From positions 88,467,235 to 88,531,234 of the forward strand of contig OY829326.1 of NCBI GenBank assembly GCA_963691655.1: a stretch of DNA of 64,000 bases. The letters run 5' to 3'. The notes below the pieces were generated by a model. That model did not search any database. It was not told where the DNA came from and saw only the letters and a list, made by a program, of their open reading frames with translations. Numbering within the stretch: the stretch's first letter is position 1; each line of letters opens with the position of its first letter. The stretch comes from Toxonevra muliebris. Lineage: Eukaryota > Arthropoda > Insecta > Diptera > Pallopteridae. Shown here in pieces: positions 46,740 to 57,565 of this stretch. The translations under genes and the position numbers were made by a program.

Positions 46740-48300
46740 ATATACATTAGGGTGGCCCTTATATTTCAACTTTCTAAAAGTTTAGCTCCCCGTCCTCTAT
46801 CTTGTTTCAATCAATAAAGAAACAATCTGTGCAAAATTTGAGCTCAAACGGACAACTGCTAGGCGGCCCTCATCAACCATGAAGTTGTACATTGTCGCCC
46901 GGAAAATCATTTTTTAGATAAATCAATTTTTTGTTCTTGGATTTGTTGAACAACACTTTTCCATGAAGAAACAACACCGATGTGATTAGCCAGGATTGTT
47001 GGAGTTAACAATGATTTGTGCGTTCAAGATATATCTTTCTCAAGACCAGTTTCAGTTATCTCATATGGGAAAAACTCTTAAAGAATTTGTATTTTTCTTT
47101 CTCGGATGTATTAAATTATTAAATCACCTTATCATTACTTTTTGTTCATGCGTAACGATCGTATCTAAACAATTTTTCGCGGTAGTATACCGTTTTTTAA
47201 CTCCAAAACCGCATACCACCTTTTTTACCAAAATACCGCGTTTATACTAAGAAAAAAATATAAAATTTTTAGCGCTACGAAATTCAAATTTATCAATCGC
47301 AATGCAAAACGTCTGAAAGAACAATGGCAAATCGTTGTGAGTATGGTTTCGAAAGAAGTGGAAACATTGAAGGCGATTCTTGTCGTCAAATGTTATTTGA
47401 AATATCCATGCGTTGATTTCTAGAAATATCTCATACCAAAGCCGGAATCGCTTCGTCAAATTTCTTCAAAGTACAAATTCAATTCAACTACAGAAGGAGA
47501 TATGAAAATGGAGAACGAAGACGATTTAGATGATGGATAAATTGCTTTCCTTGTTAATTTTCATTGAAAAAATTGATTCCGCGAAATATACATTTTTTTT
47601 AAAATCGATTTACAGTTTTTTAAAAAATTTTGTAAGAAATATACAGTTTTTGGTCGGAAAAAGATACGAGCGTTATTCATGCGTCAATTGATAAGTTATC
47701 AGCGTATTAATCGAGAAATCAGAAAGGTGCTGCGGACAAATTTGTTACCCACCTCGAGCACTTAGCTCCCCAAACTGTGGCTCTATCATTATTTGATGAA
47801 AATGTTCCAACAGCGGTTAAGACAAATAAAGCTTAATTTATACTGGAAGTTATCGAGTTTACGTCTTTTCTTCGCGAAATTTTCTATCAGCACCGATTTC
47901 TTCAACAAAGAACTTTCAGCATGGAAAGATGATTCAAGTTTCAAAAATGGAATTGAAAAACTTGAGAAGAAAGTTGTTGTTGATGAGGTTGCAGAAAAAA
48001 ATGTGAAACATCATGAAGCTGAGAAACAATTTATTTCACTAATCGTTGCCGAAGACCGGAAAATATACAAAACTAACTACTACTAAATCCTTTTTTATTG
48101 TGCGGATACACGAGGAAGAAGGAATTTGTGTTTTGTGAAAGTAAAAATAAATTAAAAGGCTGCCTTTCAATTGAATTTGGATTGCAATTGTGGTTAATTG
48201 GTAGAATAGCAATGAGTTGCTCTCCAACTACATTATTTTATTTTTTCATTCTTACTTTTGCTAATAAATCTGGCGTAAAAAGGAACAACAGCTAAAGTTT
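46740..48300 (+). other. Decayed coding-like region of unknown mobile family
   Basis: Coding-like stretches on the plus strand: 47276-47540 (RLKEQWQIVVSMVSKEVETL, one stop, ends in an acidic MENEDDLDD) and 47720-48086. In the latter, HLAPQTVALSLFDENVPTA shifts frame into STDFFNKELSAWKDDSSF and EKQFISLIVAEDRKIY. The last blocks resemble the C-terminus of an uncharacterised multicopy arthropod protein (FL...W...Y, VVND.AERGV, EEQKQF), from memory. No terminal repeats were assigned. Confidence 0.35.
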
Positions 48301-49845
48301 ATTTTCATGTCAGCCGAGTTTAATAGCTTTGAATAGAAACATTAGAGAAACTACAGCATTGTTTCAAACGACTTCATCTTAAAATCAAAGATCTTTCTGA
48401 AAACGATATATGATTCTAAAAATTGTTTAAAATGTTTAAAAACAATATCTTATATTTGCCCTGTTTTTTTAAAACCATTTGTTTAAGGGTTGCTGAGTTA
48501 CTTTCGGTATTTCAAGTAAATTTCGTTGAAATTCTTGTAAAATTCAGAATTGATTCTATGGATATTATTTCTGTAAATAAAAATAAGTTTCTTCTTTAGA
48601 AGTTGTGTGCGATATTAAAAAAACCTATTATTTCTCATATTTTTCATATTGCTTCAGAGATTGTGCGAATTTACTTTTAAAAAATTTTATTCAGAATGTT
48701 GTTACACAATTTCCTGGATGTGCCCAAATAAATTTCTCTAAGAAACAAAAAAATGGTTAAGATGGGGAAGACTATACCAGCTTTGAACGAAGTTAATAGT
48801 TGCGTTACGAAGTTAATAGTTAGTTACTTATGTTTCAACTTCAAGGCGTTTGAGGGTCACCGAGAAGGTGTCCGATGGAGCTGAAGTTTTAAGTTTTCGC
48901 TTTTAAGAAAGAACAACTTCAACCAAATTAATTTGTCGTTATCGCGTATTTTTCGGAAAAAAGAACTATTCAATTGTAGTCCAGGACGCAGCTCAAGGAT
49001 GGCATTGATCAATTGCACAATGCAAGCCAAAAAAAAAATTTATTTGAAAAATAAAAAGGATATTAATTTCTAACTTTATGATTTGTTGAAATATTTAAAA
49101 ATTCGTGTCTCCTGAACTATTTGAGTCACCACCTAGAATTAAAAAGCCAAAGAAAAGGTAAGTTAGTCTTCTTTGAGGAACACAAAATTTTAAATTTTAT
49201 TTTTCGGGACTATGGAACGAATTTTGCAATTAAATTTTAATGAATTAATTAAAAAAAATTAATAATTTTAAAAATTAACAAAATTAAATAAAATAATTGT
49301 TTGTAGCGCGTCTTAGCTTGCCAACGACATGCAGGTCGGTAGTATAATGACTGAGTTATGAACGATTCTGTAAATCGATATTGTCAATTTCGGAGATTTG
49401 GTTCGCTCTGGCAACTCCGGTGAAAACCTTACCAGAATTTTTTTGTATACTTTTTCGTTGGGTTTGGTCTAAAATAAAACCATAGGCGAAATTTGAGCCA
49501 AATCTGAAAGAGTGCGGTCGATTGCTCGGTACGTTCAATTTGGAATGGCTGAAAATATATTTAATGTAAAATTAATTCAATAAATTTCAAAGTATTTTAA
49601 AAAGTTAATTGATTGAGTGCGTTAGTTTCTATGTTCTGTGTTGTTTCGCCTGATAACGTCGATTTTTCATTTGTTTCGTATGTGTTTCGGATTTGTTTCA
49701 TGTGCTTAATAGCATGAAGTATGTAAAAACTCGGTACCAAGCAGGTGGTCCTGAGTCGGCACGTTTTTTTTTTGTTACTTTTGTTTATTATTGTGTATTA
49801 TTTTATTTTGTTGTGTTTATTAAAAAAATAAAATAAAATAGAAAG
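48301..49845. other. AT-rich DNA, nothing recognised
   Basis: No coding motif, element terminus or tandem array was identified. Confidence 0.4.
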
Positions 49846-49849
49846 TAAT

Positions 49850-50205
49850 GAATAAAAGTAATAAGAACATGATTTCAATGACTTTTTATTGAAACAACAT
49901 TGCAGAAAATATTCCCTAAATTGAGGATTTTTTCCCCTTAAAATATTTTTTCTCAAACTGAGGAAAATTTTACTTAATTTATATAACATTTCTCAGATTG
50001 AAATAAAATATTATTCATTTGAAAAACACAATTTCTTTTAAAGAAATTTTTCTCTTAAACAAAGAAAAAATATTTCCTCAATTCAAAGAAGTTTTGTATA
50101 TCCAAATGAGGAAACCAGTTCTATGCCGCCAAATCATTCCCATTTTTCATCAATTTGGTAGCCGTTTTTCTTCAAACGAGATAAGTATTTCTCTCGATGT
50201 GAGCC
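49850..50205 (+). repeat. Dispersed repeat Rpt-D, copy 1
   Basis: Shared with 54780-55217: CATTTGAAAAACACAATTTC, AAAAAATATTTCCTCAATTC, AAATGAGGAAACC, CCAAATCATTCCCATTTT and a closing AAGTATTTCTCT. The 137-codon frame that covers this copy is broken in the other copy. Confidence 0.75.
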
Positions 50206-50992
50206 ATATCTCTTTCGTTTTTGGCTGGACACATCAATTCATTTTTCTCATCTATACATTTATTAGTGTAACTACAATTTTATTCCAGAAAGAAAGAAAT
50301 TTCTTAATAGCCCCTGAAGACCTAACTTTTCCAAATTCAGGTTCATATTGTGGGAGAACTAAATGTGATGGAGTATATCTGAGTATGTTGCTTTTATCAC
50401 CGACCGTAAATTACTATAAAACAAAAAGCTGAAATTTTGTTGCACGGTATTTTTTTATTTGATTAGAATAAAAATGTTTTAAAAGAAAAAATGGTTTTTG
50501 CATTGATGTTAATAAAATGCTATAGTTTCATAAATCATGACTTTGCATACACATATGTTTGCTTAAAATATTTGTATTGAAATTTTCTATAAGATAAGTG
50601 GGCTAACTTTTTATTACCCATACATATAATTGTTTGAATTGTCAAAGTTAAAATTTATTTGAAAAATAACAAAAAAATTAAATTTTTTGTACCTATTTTG
50701 GATCAATACAGCTATATTACAGTTATTATTGACAAGTATTATGCCTGGCTCTCATCTAAAATATGCAAATATCTAAAATTCATTGGCTGAAAATTAAAGT
50801 TTTTACAAGCATTTATGTGAAGTATGTGCTCTCAACAGTGCACTTTTTTGAATTTTGCCATTTACATGGAAAATTGGGGCCAATCGAAAAAAATCATTAG
50901 GATATTCGGATTCTACCATTCGTTGTGGTGAAAGTTTTCGTAAATTTGTAGAGTAGTGTAATTAAAGGTGACCTTGGCCTTTCCCTAGCTTG
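50206..50992. other. AT-rich DNA, nothing recognised
   Basis: No gene or repeat was identified between Rpt-D and the next duplicated gene unit. Confidence 0.4.
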
Positions 50993-51575
50993 AATGCCAA
51001 AGGAATGTGGACGAAATCATCAGGTTTGCCAATTGTTATATCTATTTGTTTTTGTTGTTGCTGCTGCATGGCCGCTGCAGTTTTTTAATTTAATTTTGAT
51101 GTATCTAACAATTTATTACCTATGGGCAACACTCATGGTTACTTAAAGTATTTTTATACCCGTTTTCCTATTAGTTAGTTTGTGCACAAATCCAGAATAT
51201 TTAATGCTAAACTTTCACACCACGCGGCGCTGGCTACTGCATTGATATCAGCAATGACAGATCAGACAACTGATCCGATTAACACTTCGAATTTGAGTAG
51301 AAATAATCGCACATCATTATGAAGACGAGCAGAAAAATTACACAGCTTTTCGCGAGTTAGACGGTTGCTGAATGACTCATGGAGTGACCTGATATATATT
51401 TAATATCAAAATCTATAGGTTTTTTTTTCTAAAAATGCTAAAACTGAAGGTTTTTTTTGGTACATATAAAGGGAAATAGTTTTCGCAATCTGGCAACAGT
51501 GATTTTAAATAATTGATCTCAAATTTGAACTGCCAAATTTGGAAGAAATTTGTAAAAAGATTTTCCAAATCAAAT

Positions 51576-51581
51576 TTTATT
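51576..51581 (-). terminator. Polyadenylation signal of small-peptide gene copy 3
   Basis: AATAAA on the minus strand, about 90 bp after the stop codon. Confidence 0.45.
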
Positions 51582-51669
51582 TTGTAAATTATTTATATTT
51601 TTTTTCTTTTTCGGGAAATATTAATACAAAATTGTAAGATATGTAATGGAAACCATATTTAAGGAAATC

Positions 51670-51853
51670 CTTATTCGTATCGATCCCGGATAAAACGCGG
51701 TACACCAGTGCAAGCGTAAGTTGTTGCGATGTAACAAATTGCCATGATGGCTCCAATCTAAAAATAATAAACATTCAATATAATAAATATTGATTTTTGG
51801 TATTCAAAATGTTAATAACTTTTACTTACAGCAAATTTTTGTGTAGTTTCCAT
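51670..51853 (-). CDS. Tiny secreted-peptide gene, copy 3 (two exons)
   Basis: Predicted 36-residue precursor. Exon 1 is 51853-51830 (METTQKFA). The 73-bp intron 51829-51757 starts GTAAGT and ends TTTTTAG. Exon 2 is 51756-51670 and ends in TAA: IGAIMAICYIATTYA, then CTGVPRFIRDRYE. The leader differs from copy 2 at only four positions, while the 13-residue tail is completely different: charged, with PRF and RDR instead of prolines. TATA motifs at 51925-51908 and AATAAA at 51581-51576 are placed as in copy 2. A Tc1 terminus at 52034 has cut off sequence more than about 180 bp upstream of the ATG, so regulation may differ. The frame is intact. Function unknown. Confidence 0.6.
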
Positions 51854-51907
51854 TTTAAATCGACTGTTGACTGAATTCTTTATGGTCCCACAATGAAAAT
51901 ACTCGCA

Positions 51908-51925
51908 TTTTTATACTTAAATATA
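51908..51925 (-). promoter_or_regulatory. TATA box region of small-peptide gene copy 3
   Basis: TATATTTAAG followed by TATAAAAA, identical to copy 2, with TTTTCATTG about 31 bp downstream of the first motif. Confidence 0.55.
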
Positions 51926-52033
51926 ACCAAAGATTTAAACTAATAAATTTTATTACAATTGTTAGTAACTATTAAAAGAATTTATCACGCTATTAAAAAT
52001 TTTTTAACATTTATTGATTAGCTACACAAACAA

Positions 52034-52440
52034 TATACACTGCCGTGCAAAAGTTTGGAATCACCTCTGAAAATTTAGTTATTTCATATTTATTTCTATA
52101 TTTCATAGCTTTAATTTATTTATGATTTGTATATATGACATAAAATCAACGGTTTTGGAACTATCTATGTGTAGATATTAAATATTTTTGTAGAAAAAAA
52201 AACGATAAAATGTGAAAATATCTCTTGAGGGTTTTTTCATTGAAATATCCACCTTGCACTTTTATGATTGCTTGGCAAATTTTGGGCATTCTTTCCACTA
52301 GTTTTCGAAGTGTGCCAACTTCAAGATTTTCCAAAGGTCTGTTTGAGATTATTCCACATCGTTTCGTGGCTCGAAATAGTCATCTTCCTAACCTGGCGAT
52401 TCAGCTCAAAAAATATTTTGTTTTTATTTGCATATTTTTG
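52034..52440 (-). mobile_element. Tc1-like element 3' end with transposase C-terminus
   Basis: Starts TACACTGCCGTGCAAAAGTT, a typical Tc1 terminus. Minus-strand reading gives RMPKICQAIIKVQGGYFN near 52230-52300, the end of Tc1 transposases (MP.RCQAVI.A.GG). The rest is lost and the opposite terminus was not found. Confidence 0.75.
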
Positions 52441-54775
52441 GTAAAAAAAAAACTAAAAATATTGCATGTGATTTAACAAACCAAGGACGGAACCAATTCA
52501 TTTTAAAATATGAAATAAGTTTATAAAAAGCAACAAAAATATAAAATTAGCATAAAAAGTTTAACATAAATCGTAGTTAAGTAAATATGTAAATGATTAT
52601 GAGATCAATCCTTATTTATTGTTTATTGGCGTAAACAATAACAACTTTTTTGAAGTTTTCAAATACAAAACATTCCCGATCGGGTCTTAAAAATGTTTCT
52701 ATAAAGAAAATGATAGCTCTAAAACAACACTCGGACGATAAGAGCAAAAAATTCATTTATAGAACAATTTTCTTCATTAAATTCCAAATTTACATACCTT
52801 CCCTGGATATCAGTAGCCTCATTTATGGAAACCCGTAAGGAATGGTTTTTAAGGCGAACTTGATTTCTTTTAATAAACATGATGTTTCATGAAAAATGAT
52901 TTTATTAATACATGTTCTCAAAAACTTCTTAATTGTGAATTGTAAGATACAATGGAATATCTGCTGAAATAAAAGCTTGGCATAAATCCAATCAAAATAT
53001 TTTAAGCCCTGACCCTGCAGAGGTAGTAATCAAAGGCTATATTGTTTTTTTTGAGTGCCGATCATTCTTTATGTTTCTGCCTTTTCAAATGCTAGTCAAC
53101 TGGAAATTTTTTTTTGCAGCTTACTAAAAAGTTATCAAAATTATTAAAAATAGCATTTATTGTAAAATATAGTCATATCCGTCTCATTCAAATAATGTAA
53201 CAAGAAACATTATTTGAATAGGCACACTATTCATTATCTTCCTTATTTAAAACTATACGATCGTCACGTAATCCAATTCTGGCATACATTCGTTACAGCA
53301 TGAGATCATTGGCAATGCACTTCGCACTTCCACTTTGATGAGGGTAACATATATCATATGTATGCTATTTTTTATATAAACACACATTATATGCTATCGC
53401 TATATCTTTTTGGAAACCTAAACCTTAAGTTATAGTTCTATTGTTATGTAGACACATATGTATGTAAATGTGTATGCATACAATTGTTGATTAAGGAAAT
53501 TAAGAATAAGCAAAACTAGGATAAGAATTTTATATTTAAGATTGATATTTTCAAATAAAGATTCAGTGATGAACAAGAGTTTCATGGCTCAACATCTAAA
53601 TTAAGAAACAAGAGTTTCATGATTTAATGTATGAATGTCATTTTAAAGGAAATTTCATGATTCGTAAAGATAACTTGACTATTTCATTTTTGAGATACTC
53701 AGTAAAAATATGCATTTGCATGGAATTCCTTTCCCTATTCATAAGCATATAGCATCCTAGTCGATGCGTGGTCAGGTATATCGCAATTGACTCATTGACA
53801 AAAATTATAGATACGTTCATAATAACCGTGTCTCATTACACGAATTGTATAGAAAAATAGCGATTGGTTCCATTAAATGCAAAGACTTTCATAACGTATT
53901 CAAAAGCGTAAAACTTTTGTTTCCAGCTCAATCATTTGAAACTGAAACTAATTTGAAATTATTGAAAACCGTCGGGGTAATAAATGTGAAACTGTGTAAT
54001 AAATTTGAAAACCGTGTTAAAGCGAAAACGTGTAAATTGAAGGACAGGTGTATATTACCAAACCCGGTCTTTTTTTTTTTTATATGCTTAGCTGCTGATT
54101 TGCGCTTTAATTTATCAGCGATCTCACCTTATGGTTTACCAAATTGGCAGTTAAGTTATAAGAGGCACTCCCAGGTTATTACAATTTAAGGCGTCTATGT
54201 CGCGTGTTTCTACAATTTAATACCAAGATGAATAATTGTTACAAAATATTTGAAATTTTCCAGGAAAAACAGCAAAATATATGCCAAATAAGCCAACGAG
54301 CTCAAAATTTGCAAAACTAGTAAAATGTGTAAAATAAGCAAACACCATTTAAAGTTAAATCTATTTTTTCATTACAAAAAAAAAAAGAAAAGAAATTAGA
54401 GAAAAATTAAAAAGGTATGCAACCCACATTTCAAGATGTCAATTAATTGTTTGCAAAATTATGAAATTATATATTTTATAAAATATTTTTGCTATCACAA
54501 GAAATACATGCGATATGCAATAAAAATTGGCATTTGCAATGATGCAAGACCATTAGCAATTTATCGCAAAAATTGTTGATATAATTTATGAAAAAAATAT
54601 ATATATATTATGAAAAAAAATATATTGAAAAGATATAAATTTCAATAAACTTCATTTTATAATTTTTTGATGGCTATAAGGATCTTTCGATAATTTCAAG
54701 GCGACGACGCCTGTAGTGGATGTAAAAATACGTATGAATGTAAACCTTAATACTTATTAAAAATAAAATAATAAA
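52441..54775. other. AT-rich intergenic DNA
   Basis: No gene recognised. Small structures are a 14-bp-arm hairpin (ATTCAAATAATGT at 53187 against ACATTATTTGAAT), a short direct repeat AACAAGAGTTTCATG (53570, 53606), and a degenerate relative of the Rpt-A 3' part near 54480-54600. The 114-codon frame at 53845-54189 has no motif and is probably chance. Confidence 0.4.
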
Positions 54776-54779
54776 TGAA

Positions 54780-55217
54780 CACAAGTTAAAAAATATGATT
54801 TCTATGCCTTTTATTAAAACAACATTGTAGAAAATATTCCATAAATTGAGGATTTTTTTTCTGAAAAGGTAGTAAATTGACTTCAATTTATGGAAAATTA
54901 TTCCTCAAATTGAGGAAAATTTTACCTAAATTATATACAATTTCTATTGAAATAAAATATTATTCATTTGAAAAACGTAATTTCTGCAAATTGAAGACTT
55001 ATTTCTTTAATTTATAGACTTATTTCTTTAATTTATAGAAAACTTCCTTCTTTCAAAGAAAATTTTCTCTAAAATAAAGAAAAAAATATTTCCTCAATTC
55101 AAAGGAATTTTGTATATCTAAATGAGGAAACCGTTTCTATGGCGCCAAATCATTCCCATTTTACCTCAATTTGAAAGCCATTTTCTTCAAACGAGGTAAG
55201 TATTTCTCTGGGTGTAC
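54780..55217 (+). repeat. Dispersed repeat Rpt-D, copy 2
   Basis: Same landmarks as 49850-50205, with a short internal duplication (GACTTATTTCTTTAATTTATA twice in a row near 55005-55045, differing slightly). Noncoding. Confidence 0.7.
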
Positions 55218-55294
55218 TTATAGCTGCTGTGATATTTCATACTTTCTATAAAATAAGTTTCGTGTCGCGCAGTGAGTATAATTTTTACTTTTTT

Positions 55295-55745
55295 TTTATG
55301 GGTTTTAAGCATGGATGGCCAAAAGATTTCGTATTCTAATAGAATTAGTGCTTCAGGTAAGATACCGTGTGATAGAATATCTGCCGGATTAAATTCAATT
55401 GGAATGCGGCGCCTTTGTAAGAGTGCATCGCCATTTGCAACGAACTTTTGCCGGTTGCATGATTCCTCAATTTAATACGATGGTTGAGTCAGTCCAATGG
55501 ATGAGAATTTACAATTAACAAAACTGAAAATGGTAATTATTTGTATGTTTAGTTGCGCCACAATAACAGCAGTGCATACTTGAATTATACAAGCAACATT
55601 TGGGGCTACCCGAGTTTTAGCACCCAACAGACTTACGCTGAGAACTTTATCGCCATGTAAAATACTTCGAACGTATATGTCAGAAAAATCAAGCAGTTCA
55701 TAGTTTATCTACAGTACAAAGAATTTTCAATCCATTTGGAAGTCA
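55295..55745 (-). pseudogene. BEL/Pao-type retrotransposon pol fragment
   Basis: Minus-strand reading gives SVSLLGAKTRVAP (compare LV.AKTKVAP at the RT/RNase H junction), then HWTDSTIVLN, then QKFVANGDALLQRRR and EFNPADILSHGILPEAL. WTDS.IVL, FVAN and NPAD..SRG in this order are the RNase H-side signature of BEL/Pao pol. Stops and frame changes show it is dead. No long terminal repeats were found nearby. Confidence 0.75.
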
Positions 55746-55817
55746 TTTAAGACTGTAGTTGATTCGGAAAACTAATTCAGCTGCGGGATAAAAACTTACG
55801 ATAAAAAATTTTAAAGC

Positions 55818-55884
55818 GTGCCGTGACTTGAACCCGGGCACCTCTGCGTAGCAGCCCAACACACTAACCACTAAGGTACGGCAA
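55818..55884 (-). other. tRNA-like pseudogene, Ser-like
   Basis: On the minus strand, TGCCGT and ACGGCA could form an acceptor stem. Box A is TACCTTAGTGG, box B GGTTCAAGTCA, and the middle GTTGGGCTGCTACG resembles the anticodon arm of tRNA-Ser(GCU). The anticodon stem is broken, each box has a mismatch, and it is too short for a serine tRNA. A tRNA pseudogene or SINE head. Confidence 0.5.
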
Positions 55885-55974
55885 TCACTCAGATTAACGG
55901 TTTGAAAACAGGAGCCTCTTGCTCAAGGGCAAAGACGAAAATCTGATGACAGATATCCAATTCTCGTAGCTGCT

Positions 55975-56265
55975 TAGAGTCGATGACGACAATAATTTCA
56001 CTCGACTAAAGACCAATAAGGCAGCACGTGCAAATTGTGTGCCTGGATAGTTGCTTAAGACGGGAGGCTAAGGGCTTACTCAATTTGCGCCAACTATCGC
56101 ATAAAAGGTTCTATCAAGCGTACTATGTGAAAGACTGAGCCCAACAAAATTGGACCTTATCAGTGCAGCTTCAGGCATGGTAAATCCACCATCGACCAGA
56201 TATTCAAACTTCACCAAATCCTGGAAAAGACCCGAGTAAACGTTACACGCGCAATCTTTTCGTCG
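55975..56265 (+). pseudogene. RTE-type non-LTR reverse transcriptase fragment
   Basis: Plus strand, several frames: FTRLKTNKAARANCVPG (compare RLKNNKAAGADGLP), then a deletion, then a KVLSSVLCERL block (compare YKVLS..LCERLKP), then CSFRHGKSTIDQIFKLHQIL (compare CGFRPGKSTIDQIF.LRQIL). This order is the finger region of RTE-clade elements. Truncated right after it. Confidence 0.75.
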
Positions 56266-56387
56266 TTTGTAGGGCCATCAAGCGAATTACAATAATTGTT
56301 GAGTTGTGGCATTGATTCGTAAACAGTAATTTAAAATCTATTCTATGGAACAAATGAAATAAATAATTTTTTAATCCAAAACTAAAT

Positions 56388-56393
56388 TTTATT
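56388..56393 (-). terminator. Polyadenylation signal of small-peptide gene copy 4
   Basis: AATAAA on the minus strand, about 70 bp after the stop codon. Confidence 0.45.
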
Positions 56394-56460
56394 TGATTAT
56401 TAATTTTTTTTTATGGAAATATTATTACAAAATTGTAAGATATTCCAATGAAAATCACTT

Positions 56461-56621
56461 TTAACCAATTATATAGGGCGGAACTGAACGGTTTTCCATT
56501 GCGATGTAGCAAATTACCACGATGGCTCCAATCTAAAAATAATAAACATTCAAAATTTGGTATTTTGGTATTCAAAATGTAAACAACTTTTACTTACAGC
56601 AATTTTTAGTGCAGTTCTCAT
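56461..56621 (-). CDS. Tiny secreted-peptide gene, copy 4 (two exons)
   Basis: Predicted 31-residue product. Exon 1 is 56621-56598 (MRTALKIA). The 65-bp intron 56597-56533 starts GTAAGT and ends TTTTTAG. Exon 2 is 56532-56461 (IGAIVVICYIA, then MENRSVPPYIIG and TAA). Compared with copies 2 and 3 it lacks the four codons TTYA at the end of the leader, so the usual cleavage site is missing and a cut after CYIA must be assumed. The second residue is Arg instead of Glu. The TATA box is weaker (TATAGAAA), and AATAAA follows 70 bp after the stop. The conserved upstream block is present. The frame and splice sites are intact, but the changed leader and TATA box suggest a divergent or decaying copy. 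Confidence 0.5.
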
Positions 56622-56679
56622 TTTAAATAGACTGTTAACTGAATTCTTTCTTTATGGTCTCACAATGAAAATACTCGCA

Positions 56680-56687
56680 TTTCTATA
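56680..56687 (-). promoter_or_regulatory. Weak TATA box of small-peptide gene copy 4
   Basis: TATAGAAA in place of TATAAAAA; the adjoining upstream motif is also changed (CACATTCAAG instead of TATATTTAAG). Confidence 0.4.
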
Positions 56688-56837
56688 CTTGAATGTGACC
56701 AAAGATTTAAACCAATAAATTTTTTTATAATTGTTAGTAACTATTAAAAGAATTTAAACCGCTATTAAAATTTTTTTAACATTTATTGATTAGCTACACA
56801 AACAATGTGAGTGTCATGAATGTTTTAGGTATTACCT

Positions 56838-56857
56838 GGGTACTCGAGAGTCTGGAT
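56838..56857 (-). promoter_or_regulatory. Conserved upstream block, copy 4
   Basis: GGGTACTCGAGAGTCTGGAT, 217-236 bp before the ATG, matching the blocks at copies 1 and 2. Confidence 0.3.
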
Positions 56858-57370
56858 GGGTTATTATATTATATATTAGTTATTTGGTTACAAGAATATC
56901 AATTCAACAAGAGATTTCAATGGACGTCTCCACTTAGGAAACAAAAAATACTTTTTATTATTTTAAGAGACAAGTTATGACTAGACTTAGTTCATATCTT
57001 TAGTTTTGTTGGAAAATGTATTTAACTGACTTTGATAAACGTTTATGATCAAAACATCAACAAAGTTGTGATAGTTCTTATAGGTATTTTAACATTCTAT
57101 ATAAGTTACTAATATTTGAAATATACCCCAGAATTACAAGCATTTATTTCACTGAATAGTAATGATGAAAAAAACTACCACAACCGTTCTATATCGCTAC
57201 CTTAATCTGCTAAACCCTAACACGAATTTTTCAAATTTTACAAGAGAAGCAAAAAACATTTTGATATTTGGGGTACTGTTTCCAGAATTTGTAAACTAAA
57301 AAAGCAGATAGTAAGTTTTCGGTGTATGTCTCAAAAGTTTTCGTGAAAGTGAGCACGCTTTATCATAATT

Positions 57371-57565
57371 CATCGTAAACTCGATATTGAAATATTTGAT
57401 GTAATAGTGCGGGAACACGAGAGGGAATTTCAGGTAAATTTTACATTTCATTGAAACGCGTCTGAATTCCGCGCGGAATTTCGCCTTACAAAAACTCTCA
57501 AATGAAATTCTCCAGTTCAGACGCATTTCAACGAAGTGCAATGGTAAATGCTAGCAATCCTCAAA
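57371..57565. other. Short spacer
   Basis: Nothing recognised; lies between the duplicated unit and the hairpin element. Confidence 0.4.

Larger units (their letters stand above)
50993..52033 (-). repeat. Segmental duplication unit 3 carrying small-peptide gene copy 3
   Basis: Collinear with 9036-10285, with a 200-bp deletion around 51308. It is cut at GATTAGCTACACAAACAAT by a Tc1-like terminus, so the upstream conserved block found at copies 1, 2 and 4 is absent here. Confidence 0.85.
56395..57370 (-). repeat. Segmental duplication unit 4 carrying small-peptide gene copy 4
   Basis: Collinear with about 9830-11216, from the 3' region of the gene through the upstream block to GTAAGTTTTCGGTGTATGTC. 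It joins the RTE fragment region on the left. Confidence 0.8.

Noticed and set aside
50019..50432. 137-codon plus-strand frame
   Set aside because: Mostly covers dispersed repeat Rpt-D; the second copy at 54780-55217 has frame-breaking indels and no motif is present.
53845..54189. 114-codon plus-strand frame
   Set aside because: Low-complexity residue use, no domain, signal peptide or conserved copy; likely chance in AT-rich DNA.
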